Below, piece by piece: positions 9,685 through 19,037 of a DNA stretch of 52,058 nt. The notes under the pieces were generated by a model, which worked only from the letters and a program-made list of their open reading frames with translations, was not told where the DNA came from and made no database searches. Made by a program: the position numbers and the translations under genes. Position 1 is the first letter of the stretch; each line of letters begins with the position of its first letter. The DNA is from an uncultured Clostridia bacterium (GTDB lineage Bacteria; Bacillota; Clostridia; Christensenellales; Aristaeellaceae), in NCBI GenBank assembly GCA_944333055.1, contig CALVKT010000012.1, positions 1 to 52,058 on the forward strand. The letters are read 5' to 3'.

Positions 9685-10191
9685 TCAGCTCCTTTCCAAC
9701 TCATTTTGCAGCCGTTTGATGGCCTGCTGCAGCCGTCTGGTGGCCGTGGGCGGCGAGATGCCCAGTATCTGCGCGCAGGTGCGCAGATTCAGATCCTGAT
9801 AGTAGTGCAGCAGGACGATCTCCCTGAGCTTCGTGGGCAATGCCTGAACGGCCTGCACGAGCGCCAGATCGTCCTCATGCGAGGGCGGTGCGGCGAGCGG
9901 CATGTCCTCGATGACCCTGGCGCGGTCGATGTGCCGGAACCACGAGGAGCGCAGCATATCCTTGCAGGTGTTGACGGCGATGCGCATCAGCCAGGCCTTT
10001 TCGTTTTGAATCTCGCCGCACAGCAGCGCTTCGATGTGTGAAAACGCCTTGATGAACGTCTCCTGCGCGGCGTCCTCCGCGCTGGGCAGATCGCGCAGAT
10101 ACATGCAGCACAGCCGCTTGACGCCGTCGCCGTGCGTGAGCATCAGGCGCATGAGCGCCTGCTCGCGGTCATCTTGTGTAAAGCCGGGCAT
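9685..10191 (-). CDS. ECF-type RNA polymerase sigma factor
   Basis: A 168 aa sigma-70 family protein. Region 2 shows the YLRDLPSAEDAAQETFIKAF pattern (about 36-55), followed by AWLMRIAVNTCKDMLRS; region 4 shows ALPTKLREIVLLHYYQ and LNLRTCAQILGISPPTATRRL, the helix-turn-helix that reads the -35. I prefer ATG 10191 (nine bases from GGAGGTG) over the GTG at 10203, which sits directly on the Shine-Dalgarno. Transcribed with the probable anti-sigma gene behind it. Target genes cannot be assigned. Confidence 0.93.
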   Translation of the reverse strand: MPGFTQDDREQALMRLMLTHGDGVKRLCCMYLRDLPSAEDAAQETFIKAFSHIEALLCGEIQNEKAWLMRIAVNTCKDMLRSSWFRHIDRARVIEDMPLAAPPSHEDDLALVQAVQALPTKLREIVLLHYYQDLNLRTCAQILGISPPTATRRLQQAIKRLQNELERS

Positions 10192-10363
10192 GGCGCGCGT
10201 CACCTCCTCCTACTGGATATGACGAATCAGACGGAGAAAAATTTCATATCTGGAGATTTTTTTCTGGAAGCGCCCGCGCGGACGGCTGCACGCAGACGAT
10301 TGACACAGGCGCATGCAGATATTATACTGAATGTAATATCATGCGGTGTGGAGGAGTATACGA

Positions 10364-11579
10364 ATGAACAAGCACGCGATCCGGGGGGGCGAGCAGATAT
10401 GCCGCCGTCTTTTTCGGGCTGAACGCCCTGTTTGTCCTGCTGATGACGCTCTCGTTCTGTATTCCGCAGGAATGGATTGCCTATCACGTGGAATTCAGCA
10501 ACGACATCTTCGGTTACGAGGGGGAGGCTCCGGGCTATTTCATCATGGGCACGCGCGGCGCGATCTTTGACACCGGCGACGACAACATGATGATCAACCA
10601 TGCCATCTCCGAGGATGAAACGATGAACCCTCTGGAAGCGGCGATGTCCGTCAACGGTTACAGCCGATACTGGCACGGCTATCTCGTGTGGCTCAGGCCG
10701 CTGCTGATCCTCTTTCAGCAGTGGAAGATTCGCTACATCTACATGATGGTCTTTTACATGCTCTTCGCCTGGCTGCTGATTCGCATGGCGCAGACGATTC
10801 CCGGGGGCGCGGGCATGCCGGCGGCGGTGGCGCTTTGCGTCTGTTTTGCGGCGGGCTATATCACGGTAATCCCCACCTGCATGCAGTACGCGCATGTGTA
10901 CTTCATCGCCATGATCGCCTGCATCGTGCTGCTGCGCCATCGTGAGCGGCTCAGGCCGCATCTCAATCTGGTCTTCATGGTCACCGGCATGGTGACGAGC
11001 TTTGTCGATTTTCTGACCGCGCCGCTGTTGACGCTGGGCGTTCCGCTGTTGGTCTATCTGTTCGCAGACAATCAGCGAGAGACGGCCGTGCCGCTGCGCA
11101 GCCGCATGGCGGAGATCGTATGCTGCGCGCTGCTTTGGGGCATCGGCTACGTGGGCTGCTGGGCAATGAAGTGGGCGATCGGCTCCGCCGTGCTGGGCCA
11201 AAACATCTTCAAGGATGCGTTTGACCACATTTTCGGCTGGACGAGCGACATGGACGCGGGCTCAAGAGGCGTGGCCTTCGCGCGCAATGCCGAGATGTAC
11301 TTCCTGGCACAGGGCAAGCGGGTATACATCGTCTTCGCGCTGCCTGTCGCTGCGCTGCTCTATCGGATCGTGCGCCACCGCAATCCGCAGTGGCGGCGCG
11401 CGTTGGCATATCTGCTCGTGGGCGCGTCCCCATATCTGTGGTATCTGGTGATCAACGGGCACTCGTTCTATCATCCGTTCTTTGCCCATCGCATCCAGAC
11501 GATCACGGCGCTGAGCATCTGTCTGTTTGCCATCGATGCGGCGCGCTGGGACGGCGCGGGCGTGCAAAGGATACATTGA
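10364..11579 (+). CDS. polytopic membrane protein, frameshifted at a G7 tract
   Basis: ATG 10364 has GGAGGAG eight bases upstream and opens MNKHAIR, but the frame then fails after the run of seven G at 10383-10389. If one G is removed the frame continues through a hydrophobic helix into the long ORF that ends at 11579, giving about 404 aa. The long ORF's own first ATG (10443) has no ribosome site. The protein has about nine or ten hydrophobic helices and a large loop after the first one (about 35-100); it looks like a GT-C-type or polysaccharide membrane protein, but I do not recognise the family. The shift may be real (phase variation, decay) or a sequence error. Confidence 0.65.
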
Positions 11580-11606
11580 CTCCTTGCAGATTTCACGTTT
11601 TTGCCC

Positions 11607-11635
11607 TTGCGATGCGCGCCGCCTATGGGTACAAT
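11607..11635 (+). promoter_or_regulatory. dnaK promoter
   Basis: TTGCGA (11607-11612), 17 bp, TACAAT (11630-11635), 49 bp before the dnaK ATG. No CIRCE inverted repeat (TTAGCACTC-N9-GAGTGCTAA) is present, so HrcA control is not indicated here. Confidence 0.7.
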
Positions 11636-11684
11636 AGAGCAGAATGATCCAATATAACAGGACTTCTTTCGGAGGATGAACGAT

Positions 11685-13472
11685 ATGGGCAAGGTCATTG
11701 GCATCGATCTGGGCACGACCAACAGCTGCGTCGCCGTGATGGAAAACGGCGAGCCGGTGGTCATCCCCAATTCAGAGGGCGGGCGCACGACGCCGTCCGT
11801 CGTGGGTTTTTCCAAGAACGGCGAGCGTGTGGTCGGCGAGGCGGCGCGCAGGCAGCAGGCGGTCAACGCGGGGCGCACGGTGCTCTCCATCAAGCGCGAG
11901 ATGGGCAACGATTACCGCGTGAAGATCGACGGCAAGGCGTACACGCCGCAGGAGATCTCCGCGATGATCCTGCAACAGCGGCGCCGGGACGCGGAGGCGT
12001 TTCTGGGCGAGCCGGTCAGCGAGGCGGTCAGCACCGTCCCGGCGTACTTCACCGACGCGCAGCGCCAGGCGACGAAGGATGCGGGCCGCATCGCGGGGCT
12101 CAACGTGCTGCGCATCATCAACGAGCCGACGGCGGCGGCGTTCGCCTATGGCCTGGATCACGGGCAGGCGCAGAAGATCCTCGTCTATGATCTGGGCGGC
12201 GGCACGTTCGACGTGTCGCTCATCGAGATCGGCGACGGCGTCATCGAGGTGCTGGCCACCAGCGGCGACAACCACCTGGGCGGCGACGACTTCGACCAGC
12301 GGCTGACCGATCACCTCGTCAGCGAGTTCAAGCGCACGGAGAAGATCGACCTGACGCGCGACACCGCCGCCATGCTGCGCGTGCGCGAGGCGGCGGAGAA
12401 GGCCAAGCGCGAGCTCTCCGGGCAGATGAGCGCGCAGGTCATGCTGCCCTTCCTCGCGCAGGACAAGAACGGCCCGCACCACATGGACATCACGATCACG
12501 CGCGCGCAGTTTGAGGGCATGACGCGCGATCTGGTGGATCGCACGGCCGGGCCGGTCAATCAGGTGATGACCGACGCGGCGCTGAGCATGAGCGATCTGT
12601 CGCAGGTGCTGCTGGTGGGCGGCAGCACGCGCATGCCCGCCGTGCAGGAGATGGTGCGCAAGATGACGGGCAAGGCGCCCAGCAAGACGATGAACCCGGA
12701 TGAGTGCGTGGCGCTGGGCGCGGCGCTTCAGGGCGGCAAGCTGGCGGCGAAGAATCCGGGCAACGGCATGGTCGTCTCCTCCGCCGCGCAGGACATCATC
12801 CTCATGGACGTGACGCCGCTCTCGCTGTCCATCGAGACGGTCGGCGGCGTGGCGACCAAGATCATCGACCGCAACACGACGATCCCGGCCAAGCACAGCC
12901 AGATCTTCACGACCGCCGCGCCCTTCCAGACGGCGGTGGACATCAAGGTGCTCCAGGGCGAGCGCCACTTCGCGCGCGACAACAAGCTGCTGGGCAACTT
13001 CCGCCTCAAGGGCATCCGCCGCGCGATGGCCGGCGTGCCGCAGATCGAGGTGACATTCGAGATCGACGCCAACGGCATCGTCAAGGTCTCCGCGAAGGAT
13101 CTGGGCACGGGCAACAGCCAGGAGATCACCATCTCCTCGACGACCAACATGAGCGAGGACGAGATTCGCCGCGCGATGGAGGACGCCAGGCAGTACGAGG
13201 CGTGGGACAGGGAGCGCAAGGAGGCGCTGGACACCCGCAACGAGGGCGAACGCCTGGCCTACGAGGCCGAGCAGGCGCTCGGCCAGCACAAGGAGCTCGA
13301 CAAGGAGACGAAAAAGCGCATCAAGGAGGACATCGGCGCGCTCAAGAAGGCCGTGCACAAGACCAAGCCGGAGGACATCACCGCCGCGCAGGCGGCCGAG
13401 ATCCGTGCGCTGATCGACCGGCTCAGGTCGAGCGCGGGCGGCATCCTGGGCGCTTCCGGCGATCCGCAGTAA
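11685..13472 (+). CDS. dnaK: Hsp70 chaperone DnaK
   Basis: ATP-driven chaperone of the cytoplasm. The 595 aa product has phosphate-binding [14 protein letters not shown] (residues 5-18), [13 protein letters not shown] near 171-183, and the ATPase [13 protein letters not shown] near 310; then a substrate-binding domain with [14 protein letters not shown] and a helical lid. It is shorter than the usual 610-640 aa because the C-terminal tail is trimmed. ATG 11685 is nine bases from GGAGG; the ATG at 11676 sits on that site. It stands alone, without grpE, dnaJ or hrcA, which is unusual in Firmicutes; a second heat-shock cluster elsewhere is possible. Confidence 0.96.
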   Translation: MGKVIGIDLGTTNSCVAVMENGEPVVIPNSEGGRTTPSVVGFSKNGERVVGEAARRQQAVNAGRTVLSIKREMGNDYRVKIDGKAYTPQEISAMILQQRRRDAEAFLGEPVSEAVSTVPAYFTDAQRQATKDAGRIAGLNVLRIINEPTAAAFAYGLDHGQAQKILVYDLGGGTFDVSLIEIGDGVIEVLATSGDNHLGGDDFDQRLTDHLVSEFKRTEKIDLTRDTAAMLRVREAAEKAKRELSGQMSAQVMLPFLAQDKNGPHHMDITITRAQFEGMTRDLVDRTAGPVNQVMTDAALSMSDLSQVLLVGGSTRMPAVQEMVRKMTGKAPSKTMNPDECVALGAALQGGKLAAKNPGNGMVVSSAAQDIILMDVTPLSLSIETVGGVATKIIDRNTTIPAKHSQIFTTAAPFQTAVDIKVLQGERHFARDNKLLGNFRLKGIRRAMAGVPQIEVTFEIDANGIVKVSAKDLGTGNSQEITISSTTNMSEDEIRRAMEDARQYEAWDRERKEALDTRNEGERLAYEAEQALGQHKELDKETKKRIKEDIGALKKAVHKTKPEDITAAQAAEIRALIDRLRSSAGGILGASGDPQ

Positions 13473-13475
13473 ACA

Positions 13476-13508
13476 ATACGCCGCTTCCGGCAGACGGAAG
13501 CGGCGTAT
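13476..13508. terminator. bidirectional terminator after dnaK
   Basis: A perfect 14-bp stem (13476-13489 with 13495-13508) and a 5-base loop, between dnaK and the convergent small membrane protein gene. Confidence 0.75.
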
Positions 13509-13520
13509 GTTGTCAGTGAA

Positions 13521-13652
13521 TCAGTACAGCGCGTAGACGATGTACGGCACAATACCCGTGATGAGCAGCGCGGCGCAGGCGACGAGCGCGACGACGCGGG
13601 TCATCTTCTTCTTGCGCAGCTCACGGGCAGACGGAGTCTTTGCAGAAGCCAT
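13521..13652 (-). CDS. 43-aa single-helix membrane protein
   Basis: Starts MASAKTPSARELRKKKMTR, a lysine- and arginine-rich cytoplasmic start, then one hydrophobic helix (about 20-42) that runs to the C-terminus. TGGAGG stands about nine bases before ATG 13652. Similar tiny basic single-pass proteins are common and unstudied in clostridia. Unknown function; the good ribosome site and clean terminator behind it argue that it is real. Confidence 0.6.
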   Translation of the reverse strand: MASAKTPSARELRKKKMTRVVALVACAALLITGIVPYIVYALY

Positions 13653-13732
13653 GGGACTCAACCTCCAAACCTCAAGTGTTTCATCCATTATAGCACATGC
13701 GGGCGAAATCGTATAGAGGAAAATACAAGGGT

Positions 13733-13780
13733 CAGCTGAATTTTTCGTGAAGAAAACAGCTGAATTTTTCGTGAAGAAAA
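13733..13780. repeat. perfect tandem duplication of a 24-bp unit
   Basis: The unit CAGCTGAATTTTTCGTGAAG plus AAAA occurs at 13733-13756 and 13757-13780 without spacer, ending eight bases before the -35 of the cys promoter. Possible operator or UP-like element. Confidence 0.8.
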
Positions 13781-13787
13781 AATGGCC

Positions 13788-13817
13788 TTGACATGGCGCG
13801 TGCACCCGGCATATAAT
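13788..13817 (+). promoter_or_regulatory. promoter of the cysE-cysS T-box transcript
   Basis: Consensus TTGACA (13788-13793), 18 bp, consensus TATAAT (13812-13817). Transcription should begin near 13824 and run through the T-box leader. Confidence 0.85.
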
Positions 13818-13823
13818 GATCAG

Positions 13824-14060
13824 GACAGGCGAAGAACGGAAGAGTATCCCGCCGAACCGCATCAAGAGAGCGTGCGTCACCGGCTGAAAGCGCGCGCGGC
13901 AGGCGGCGGGAGAAGTGCATCCGGGAGCCCCGCACCGACAGGTAGGCTGCGGCGCAGGCGCTGCGTTACGGCGAATGAGCGGGGCAGACATGCCCAAACA
14001 GAGTGGAACCGCGGCCCTGCCGTCTCTGAGGAGGAGACGGCAGGGCCGCTTTGCTTTCCG
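13824..14060 (+). promoter_or_regulatory. T-box riboswitch, cysteine-specific
   Basis: Leader RNA that senses uncharged tRNA-Cys and lets transcription into cysE-cysS proceed. The T-box sequence GTGGAACCGCGG is at 14003-14014 and overlaps a perfect 16-bp terminator stem (14011-14026 with 14034-14049, loop of 7), followed by TTTGCTTT. Upstream are AAGAGAGCG (about 13865) and GGCTGAAAGC (about 13883), typical of stem I. A UGC codon at 13917-13919 in GAAGTGCATC is the likely specifier and means cysteine, matching both genes downstream. The specifier position was judged by eye, not by folding. Confidence 0.88.
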
Positions 14061-14078
14061 GGAAAGGAAGGGACGGCG

Positions 14079-14739
14079 ATGTTTGATAACCTTCGCGCAG
14101 ACGTGCAGTCCGTGCTCGAACGCGATCCGGCGGCCAAATCGAAGTGGGAAGTGCTGCTGTGCTATCCGTGCGTGAAGGCCATGGCCTATCACCGGCTCGC
14201 GCACAGGCTGTATCTTGCCGGCCACACGACGCTTGCGCGCTGGCTCTCCCAGCACGCGGGCCACGTGACGGGCATCGAGATCCACCCCGGCGCGCAGATC
14301 GGCAAGGGCTTCTTCATCGACCACGGCAGCGGCGTGGTCATCGGCGAGACGACGGTGATTGGCGACAACGTGACGATCTATCAGGGCGTGACGCTCGGCG
14401 GCACCGGCAAGGAAACGGGCAAGCGCCATCCGACCATCGGCAACAACGTGACCATCGGCGCGGGCGCGAAGGTGCTGGGCCCCTTCACCGTGGGCGATAA
14501 CAGCAAGATCGGCGCGAGCGCCGTGGTGCTCAAGGCGGTGCCGCCCAACTGCACCGTCGTGGGCAATCCCGGACGCATCGTGCGCAGGCAGGGCGAAGCG
14601 CCCAAGGTCGATCTGGATCACGTCCACCTGCCCGACCCGGTCAAGGAGCGCATCAAGGCGCTCGAACGCAGAATCTACGAGCTGGAAAACTACATGCACC
14701 GCATGCATGGCACCCATCAGATCAAGGAGGACATCGACG

Positions 14740-14753
<14 letters not shown>
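14079..14753 (+). CDS. cysE: serine O-acetyltransferase
   Basis: Makes O-acetylserine from serine and acetyl-CoA, the first step of cysteine synthesis. The 224 aa protein has a short helical N-terminus and a left-handed beta-helix built from hexapeptide repeats ([19 protein letters not shown], then [19 protein letters not shown]), with the active-site His in the IHPGA and [11 protein letters not shown] parts. The C-terminal tail ([11 protein letters not shown]) is coiled-coil-like. ATG 14079 has GGAAGGGA upstream. It is governed by the cysteine T-box and overlaps cysS by 14 bp. Confidence 0.95.
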
Positions 14754-16140
<1,387 letters not shown>

Positions 16141-16245
16141 TCAGACAAAAGACGCGCCTCCCGTCCGCCGGGCGGGAAGGGGCGTTGAATGGGGTTTTGC
16201 AGAAATCAGATTTCGTGCGATACCCTCAGGCGGGGCAGACGTGAA

Positions 16246-16290
16246 AGAGACCACTCAACGGGCGTGATGCCGGATGGGTGGTCTCTTTTG
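16246..16290 (+). terminator. terminator of the cysE-cysS unit
   Basis: A 9-bp stem AGAGACCAC (16246-16254) with GTGGTCTCT (16278-16286), extended T run TTTT. A weaker GC-rich hairpin lies at about 16152-16185 right after the cysS stop. Confidence 0.65.
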
Positions 16291-16320
16291 TGCGGTCAAG
16301 CCGAGACGATTCTGTTTATC

Positions 16321-16393
16321 ATACTGATTTCTGGAAAAAAGGTCAAATACAGCGCGAAGCGAAGAAGGGGTCTGAAATCCCTCAGGCAGGTTT
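16321..16393. repeat. dispersed intergenic repeat, copy A
   Basis: About 73 bp starting TACTGATTTCTGG and containing GCGAAGCGAAGAAGGGG and AAATCCCTCAGGCAGGTTT. It matches 31453-31526 over its full length, and its core matches two degenerate copies near 8496 and 8583. Confidence 0.75.
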
Positions 16394-16421
16394 GGACTGC
16401 TCCCTTGAGAAAAGACAGTCG

Positions 16422-16450
16422 TTGCGATCTTACCACTGTGAGAGTATAAT
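16422..16450 (+). promoter_or_regulatory. promoter of the lipoprotein gene
   Basis: TTGCGA (16422-16427), 17 bp, TATAAT (16445-16450), 56 bp before the GTG start. Confidence 0.7.
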
Positions 16451-16506
16451 CAAGAAAGGGACTTGAACGGCACGAAAAATTGCCATGATGCGGAAAGGAG
16501 ATCGTT

Positions 16507-16893
16507 GTGAAGAAGTTTAGAGCAGGATGTTTGGCTTTGCTCCTTGCCATAACTTGCCTTTTGACAGGCTGCGCTGAAACGGGTTCAGTGAAAGAAAGTG
16601 ATATCGCTGGCAGAACGTATACCTGTCAAAAAGATGGATTTGGCGGTGATTTTACAATCGCAATGATGGATGACGGTACATTCTCCTACTCTGAGGGACC
16701 TTTGAGCAGTTATATCGGCATGGGAAGTTGGACATTGGAAGGGGATGTATTGCACCTGTCGGATACTGGATTGCAAACGAAAACAAGAAACTATTATTTC
16801 CGTGTAGATGGTTCTGATTTGGTATTTATCTCTGAAAATTCAGACAGTTTCAGCTATATTGACGTCGCTGATGGTGAGCGGTTTTCAAGTTAG
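16507..16893 (+). CDS. small lipoprotein of unknown function
   Basis: A 128 aa protein with a lipoprotein signal peptide: MKKFRAG, hydrophobic core, lipobox LTGC with Cys near 22. The mature part is short beta-strand-like segments (GRTYTCQKDGFGGDFTIAMM, GTFSYSEGPLSSYIGMGSW) like the small domains that report a quantity against a default in DUF-type lipocalin-like lipoproteins; no family is recognised. GTG start with AAAGGAG upstream. The coding sequence is visibly AT-richer than its neighbours, which suggests later acquisition. Confidence 0.75.
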   Translation: MKKFRAGCLALLLAITCLLTGCAETGSVKESDIAGRTYTCQKDGFGGDFTIAMMDDGTFSYSEGPLSSYIGMGSWTLEGDVLHLSDTGLQTKTRNYYFRVDGSDLVFISENSDSFSYIDVADGERFSS

Positions 16894-16942
16894 GACATCA
16901 TGATGGTTATTGAAATTCCAGTTTTTTGATGAAACAACAATC

Positions 16943-17182
16943 AGAGGTGCGGCAGCGCTTTGGGCTGTCGCACCTCTTGTCTACCCGCCAGCAGGACGGA
17001 CTGCGGCGGTCAAGGTCCGGCGCAAGCCCGTTCATTTCAGCCTTGAGGGGCGCGGTCCGTCCTGCCACTGTCTGCCTGCATCGCCCCTTTCCGCAGATGA
17101 CCACCGGTTTGCCCGCCCTGCTCAACGACAGCCTGAACCGAGCGAAACGCTTCGGCGATCCCAACCGCATGTTGGGATCGCC
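16943..17182 (+). ncRNA. candidate structured RNA with intrinsic terminator
   Basis: No convincing gene lies between 16894 and 17322, yet the stretch is full of complementary arms. Hairpin 1: 13 bp, 16943-16955 with 16965-16977. Hairpin 2: 15 bp with one G-U pair, 16991-17005 with 17051-17065, and an inner TCAAGG/CCTTGA helix (17010-17015 with 17041-17046). Hairpin 3: TCTGC/GCAGA near 17070-17096. It ends in a 12-bp stem (17154-17165 with 17171-17182) followed by CTTTTTT, a textbook terminator. I do not recognise it as 6S, SRP, tmRNA or RNase P RNA. Alternatives: hairpin 1 alone terminates the lipoprotein gene and the rest is chance. Confidence 0.45.
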
Positions 17183-17189
17183 CTTTTTT
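17154..17189 (+). terminator. intrinsic terminator
   Basis: A perfect 12-bp stem with a CGCAT loop followed by CTTTTTT. It ends the candidate RNA upstream of spoIIGA. Confidence 0.85.
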
Positions 17190-17230
17190 ATGCATTTCCC
17201 CGCAATCCGCGCGAAGGCGCGAGCAAACGC

Positions 17231-17306
17231 TGTCGAAGCAGGGCGAGCGTTCCTCCTTTTTCGCGCGCAGAAACGACAGGAAAACGTCGATGCGTCGCGC
17301 TATAAT
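17231..17306 (+). promoter_or_regulatory. candidate Spo0A-controlled spoIIG promoter
   Basis: TATAAT at 17301-17306 lacks a normal -35. A TGTCGAA box (the 0A-box core) is at 17231-17237, and an inverse near-match (AACGACA) at 17272-17278, that is about -82 and -41 from the likely start of transcription, comparable to the two Spo0A sites at the Bacillus spoIIG promoter. Binding is inferred. Confidence 0.45.
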
Positions 17307-17322
17307 GACGCCGTAAAGGGGG

Positions 17323-18123
17323 TTGACCACGGCGCTCACGATGCTGGATGCGGCGCTCAACGCGCTGTCGCTCCTGCTGGCAGCGAGGCTGGCGGGCGAA
17401 CGGATTGCGCTGCGGCGCTGCGCGTGCGCCGCGCTGGCGGGCGCGGCGGTGGCCGAGGCGTGCAGGCAGCTTTCGCTCACGCGCGGGCAGACCGCGCTGC
17501 TCTGGCTGCCTACGGCGCTGCTGATGGTGGCGCTTGCGCACGGACGGCGCGCGCTGGCGCATCCCGCCGGGCACGTGGCGCTGCTGCTGAGCGCGGCGGG
17601 CCTGCTGGGCGGCATCGTGCTGGCGCTCTCCGGCGCGACGGGGTCACTGGCGGCGGCGTATGCGCTGGGCGGCGGCTGCGCGCTGATCGCGTCGGCGCAC
17701 GTGCGCGGCGCGCGGCGCGTCCATGCGGGCGTCTGGCGCGCGCAGGTGGTCTGCGTCTATCGAGGCCGGCGCGCGTCGTTTGACGCGATGATCGACAGCG
17801 GGAATACGCTGCGTGATTATCTGACGCATCTGCCGGTCATCGTGCTGCCGGAGGCGGCGGGCAGGCGCAGGCTGCACCTGGGCGAGGACATGCTCAGGCC
17901 CATCTTTGCGGACACGGCGGGCGGCAGGCAGATGATGGGCGTGCTGGCCCCGCAGGCGGTCGAGATCAGATCGCCTGAGCGGCGGCGCGTGCGGGCGATC
18001 ATTGCGCTCTCCCCGGGCATGCGGGAGGACGCGCCTGCGCTCGTGCCGGCGGCGCTGCTGGAGGATGGCGATCAAAAGCGGAGGGGGAACAGGATATGGA
18101 ACAGGCGAGGAACGGATGGATGA
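17323..18123 (+). CDS. spoIIGA: sigma-E processing aspartic peptidase SpoIIGA
   Basis: Membrane protease that removes the pro-sequence of sigma-E in the mother cell after a signal from the forespore. The 266 aa product has about five hydrophobic helices (1-125) and a cytoplasmic protease domain with the diagnostic [13 protein letters not shown] (catalytic Asp158). The TTG start at 17323 puts LD where the Bacillus protein has it (MKIYLDV); the ATG at 17341 is the alternative, but no Shine-Dalgarno fits it better. The C-terminal part is shorter than in Bacillus. It overlaps sigE by 28 bp, as expected for the pair. Confidence 0.9.
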   Translation: MTTALTMLDAALNALSLLLAARLAGERIALRRCACAALAGAAVAEACRQLSLTRGQTALLWLPTALLMVALAHGRRALAHPAGHVALLLSAAGLLGGIVLALSGATGSLAAAYALGGGCALIASAHVRGARRVHAGVWRAQVVCVYRGRRASFDAMIDSGNTLRDYLTHLPVIVLPEAAGRRRLHLGEDMLRPIFADTAGGRQMMGVLAPQAVEIRSPERRRVRAIIALSPGMREDAPALVPAALLEDGDQKRRGNRIWNRRGTDG

Positions 18124-18818
18124 CACAGCGGACGGCCAAACCCAACTGGGCGATCCTGCGGCCGGAGGGAACGGTCGCCTACATCGGCGGCAGCGATTCG
18201 CTGCCGCCGCCGCTGACCCGCGAGGAGGAAAGCGCGCTCTTTGCGCGCATGGAGGCGGAGCCCAAGGCCGTGCGCGCCACGCTCATCGAGCACAATCTGC
18301 GACTGGTGGTCTACATCGCGCGCAAGTTTGAAAACACGGGCGTGGGCATCGAGGACATGATCTCCATCGGCACGATCGGGCTGATCAAGGCGGTCAACAC
18401 GTTTGATCCGTCCAAGAAGATCAAGCTGGCGACGTACGCCTCGCGCTGCATCGAAAACGAGATCCTCATGTTCCTGCGCAGAACCAGCCGCCAGAAGCTG
18501 GAGGTCTCGCTCGACGAGCCGCTCAACACCGACTGGGACGGCAACGAGCTGCTGCTCTCGGACATCCTGGGCACGGAGGGCGACATGGTCTACCGGCACA
18601 TTGAGGAGACGGTGGAGCGTCAGATGCTGGCGACGGCGCTCTCGCGGCTGTCCATGCGGGAGAAGGAGATCATGCGCCTGCGCTTTGGCCTGGGCGGCGG
18701 CCAGGAGAAGACGCAAAAGGAGGTCGCCGACATCATGGGCATCAGCCAGAGCTACATCTCCCGGCTGGAAAAGCGCATTTTGATGCGGCTGCACAAGGAC
18801 ATGGTGCAGATGGGCTGA
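18096..18818 (+). CDS. sigE: sporulation sigma factor sigma-E (pro-form)
   Basis: Mother-cell-specific sigma factor made as an inactive precursor. The 240 aa protein has the processing-site context [18 protein letters not shown] (residues 28-45), sigma region 2 with [16 protein letters not shown] and [18 protein letters not shown], and region 4 ending [14 protein letters not shown]. These segments are almost those of Bacillus sigma-E. The pro-peptide (about 28 residues) is polar rather than amphipathic-hydrophobic, unlike Bacillus. GGAGGGGG precedes ATG 18096. sigG, which often follows, is absent. Confidence 0.97.
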   Translation: MEQARNGWMTQRTAKPNWAILRPEGTVAYIGGSDSLPPPLTREEESALFARMEAEPKAVRATLIEHNLRLVVYIARKFENTGVGIEDMISIGTIGLIKAVNTFDPSKKIKLATYASRCIENEILMFLRRTSRQKLEVSLDEPLNTDWDGNELLLSDILGTEGDMVYRHIEETVERQMLATALSRLSMREKEIMRLRFGLGGGQEKTQKEVADIMGISQSYISRLEKRILMRLHKDMVQMG

Positions 18819-18943
18819 GGGGCGGGGCGAACCGCCGCATCAGCCGCGCGCCATCAGCGCGTCGGCAAAGAGGTGGGACACATCCTTTCCCTGCTTGCGC
18901 ACGGCCGGAACAGGAGAGAAGAGGCGGCTTGCAGCCGCGACCG

Positions 18944-18969
18944 CATGAAGGGGCTTCGGCCCCTTCATG
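18944..18969. terminator. hairpin after sigE
   Basis: A perfect 11-bp stem (18944-18954 with 18959-18969) with a TTCG tetraloop and no U tract. Confidence 0.55.
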
Positions 18970-19004
18970 TATTCCCATCAGGGAAGGGATGCCCTCGATA
19001 TATT

Positions 19005-19032
19005 CAGCGCAGAGCAAACGTGCTCTGCGCTG
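19005..19032. terminator. terminator between sigE and the LysR gene
   Basis: A perfect 12-bp stem (19005-19016 with 19021-19032), loop AACG, six bases from the stop of the convergent LysR gene. Confidence 0.65.
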
Positions 19033-19037
19033 CGGCG

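Noticed and set aside
11580-11684. CIRCE element upstream of dnaK
   Set aside because: No TTAGCACTC-N9-GAGTGCTAA-like inverted repeat is present in the leader.
11772-13358. 528-codon ORF opposite dnaK
   Set aside because: Mirror frame of a strongly conserved gene, low-complexity product rich in Arg, His and Leu; not coding.
16943-17182. 6S RNA, SRP RNA, tmRNA or RNase P RNA identity for the structured stretch
   Set aside because: I could not find the conserved cores of these RNAs in either orientation, so it is left as an unassigned candidate.
16926-17783. 285-codon plus-strand ORF across the RNA candidate and the start of spoIIGA
   Set aside because: It crosses a strong terminator, shows no family pattern and conflicts with the spoIIGA frame, which has clear motifs.
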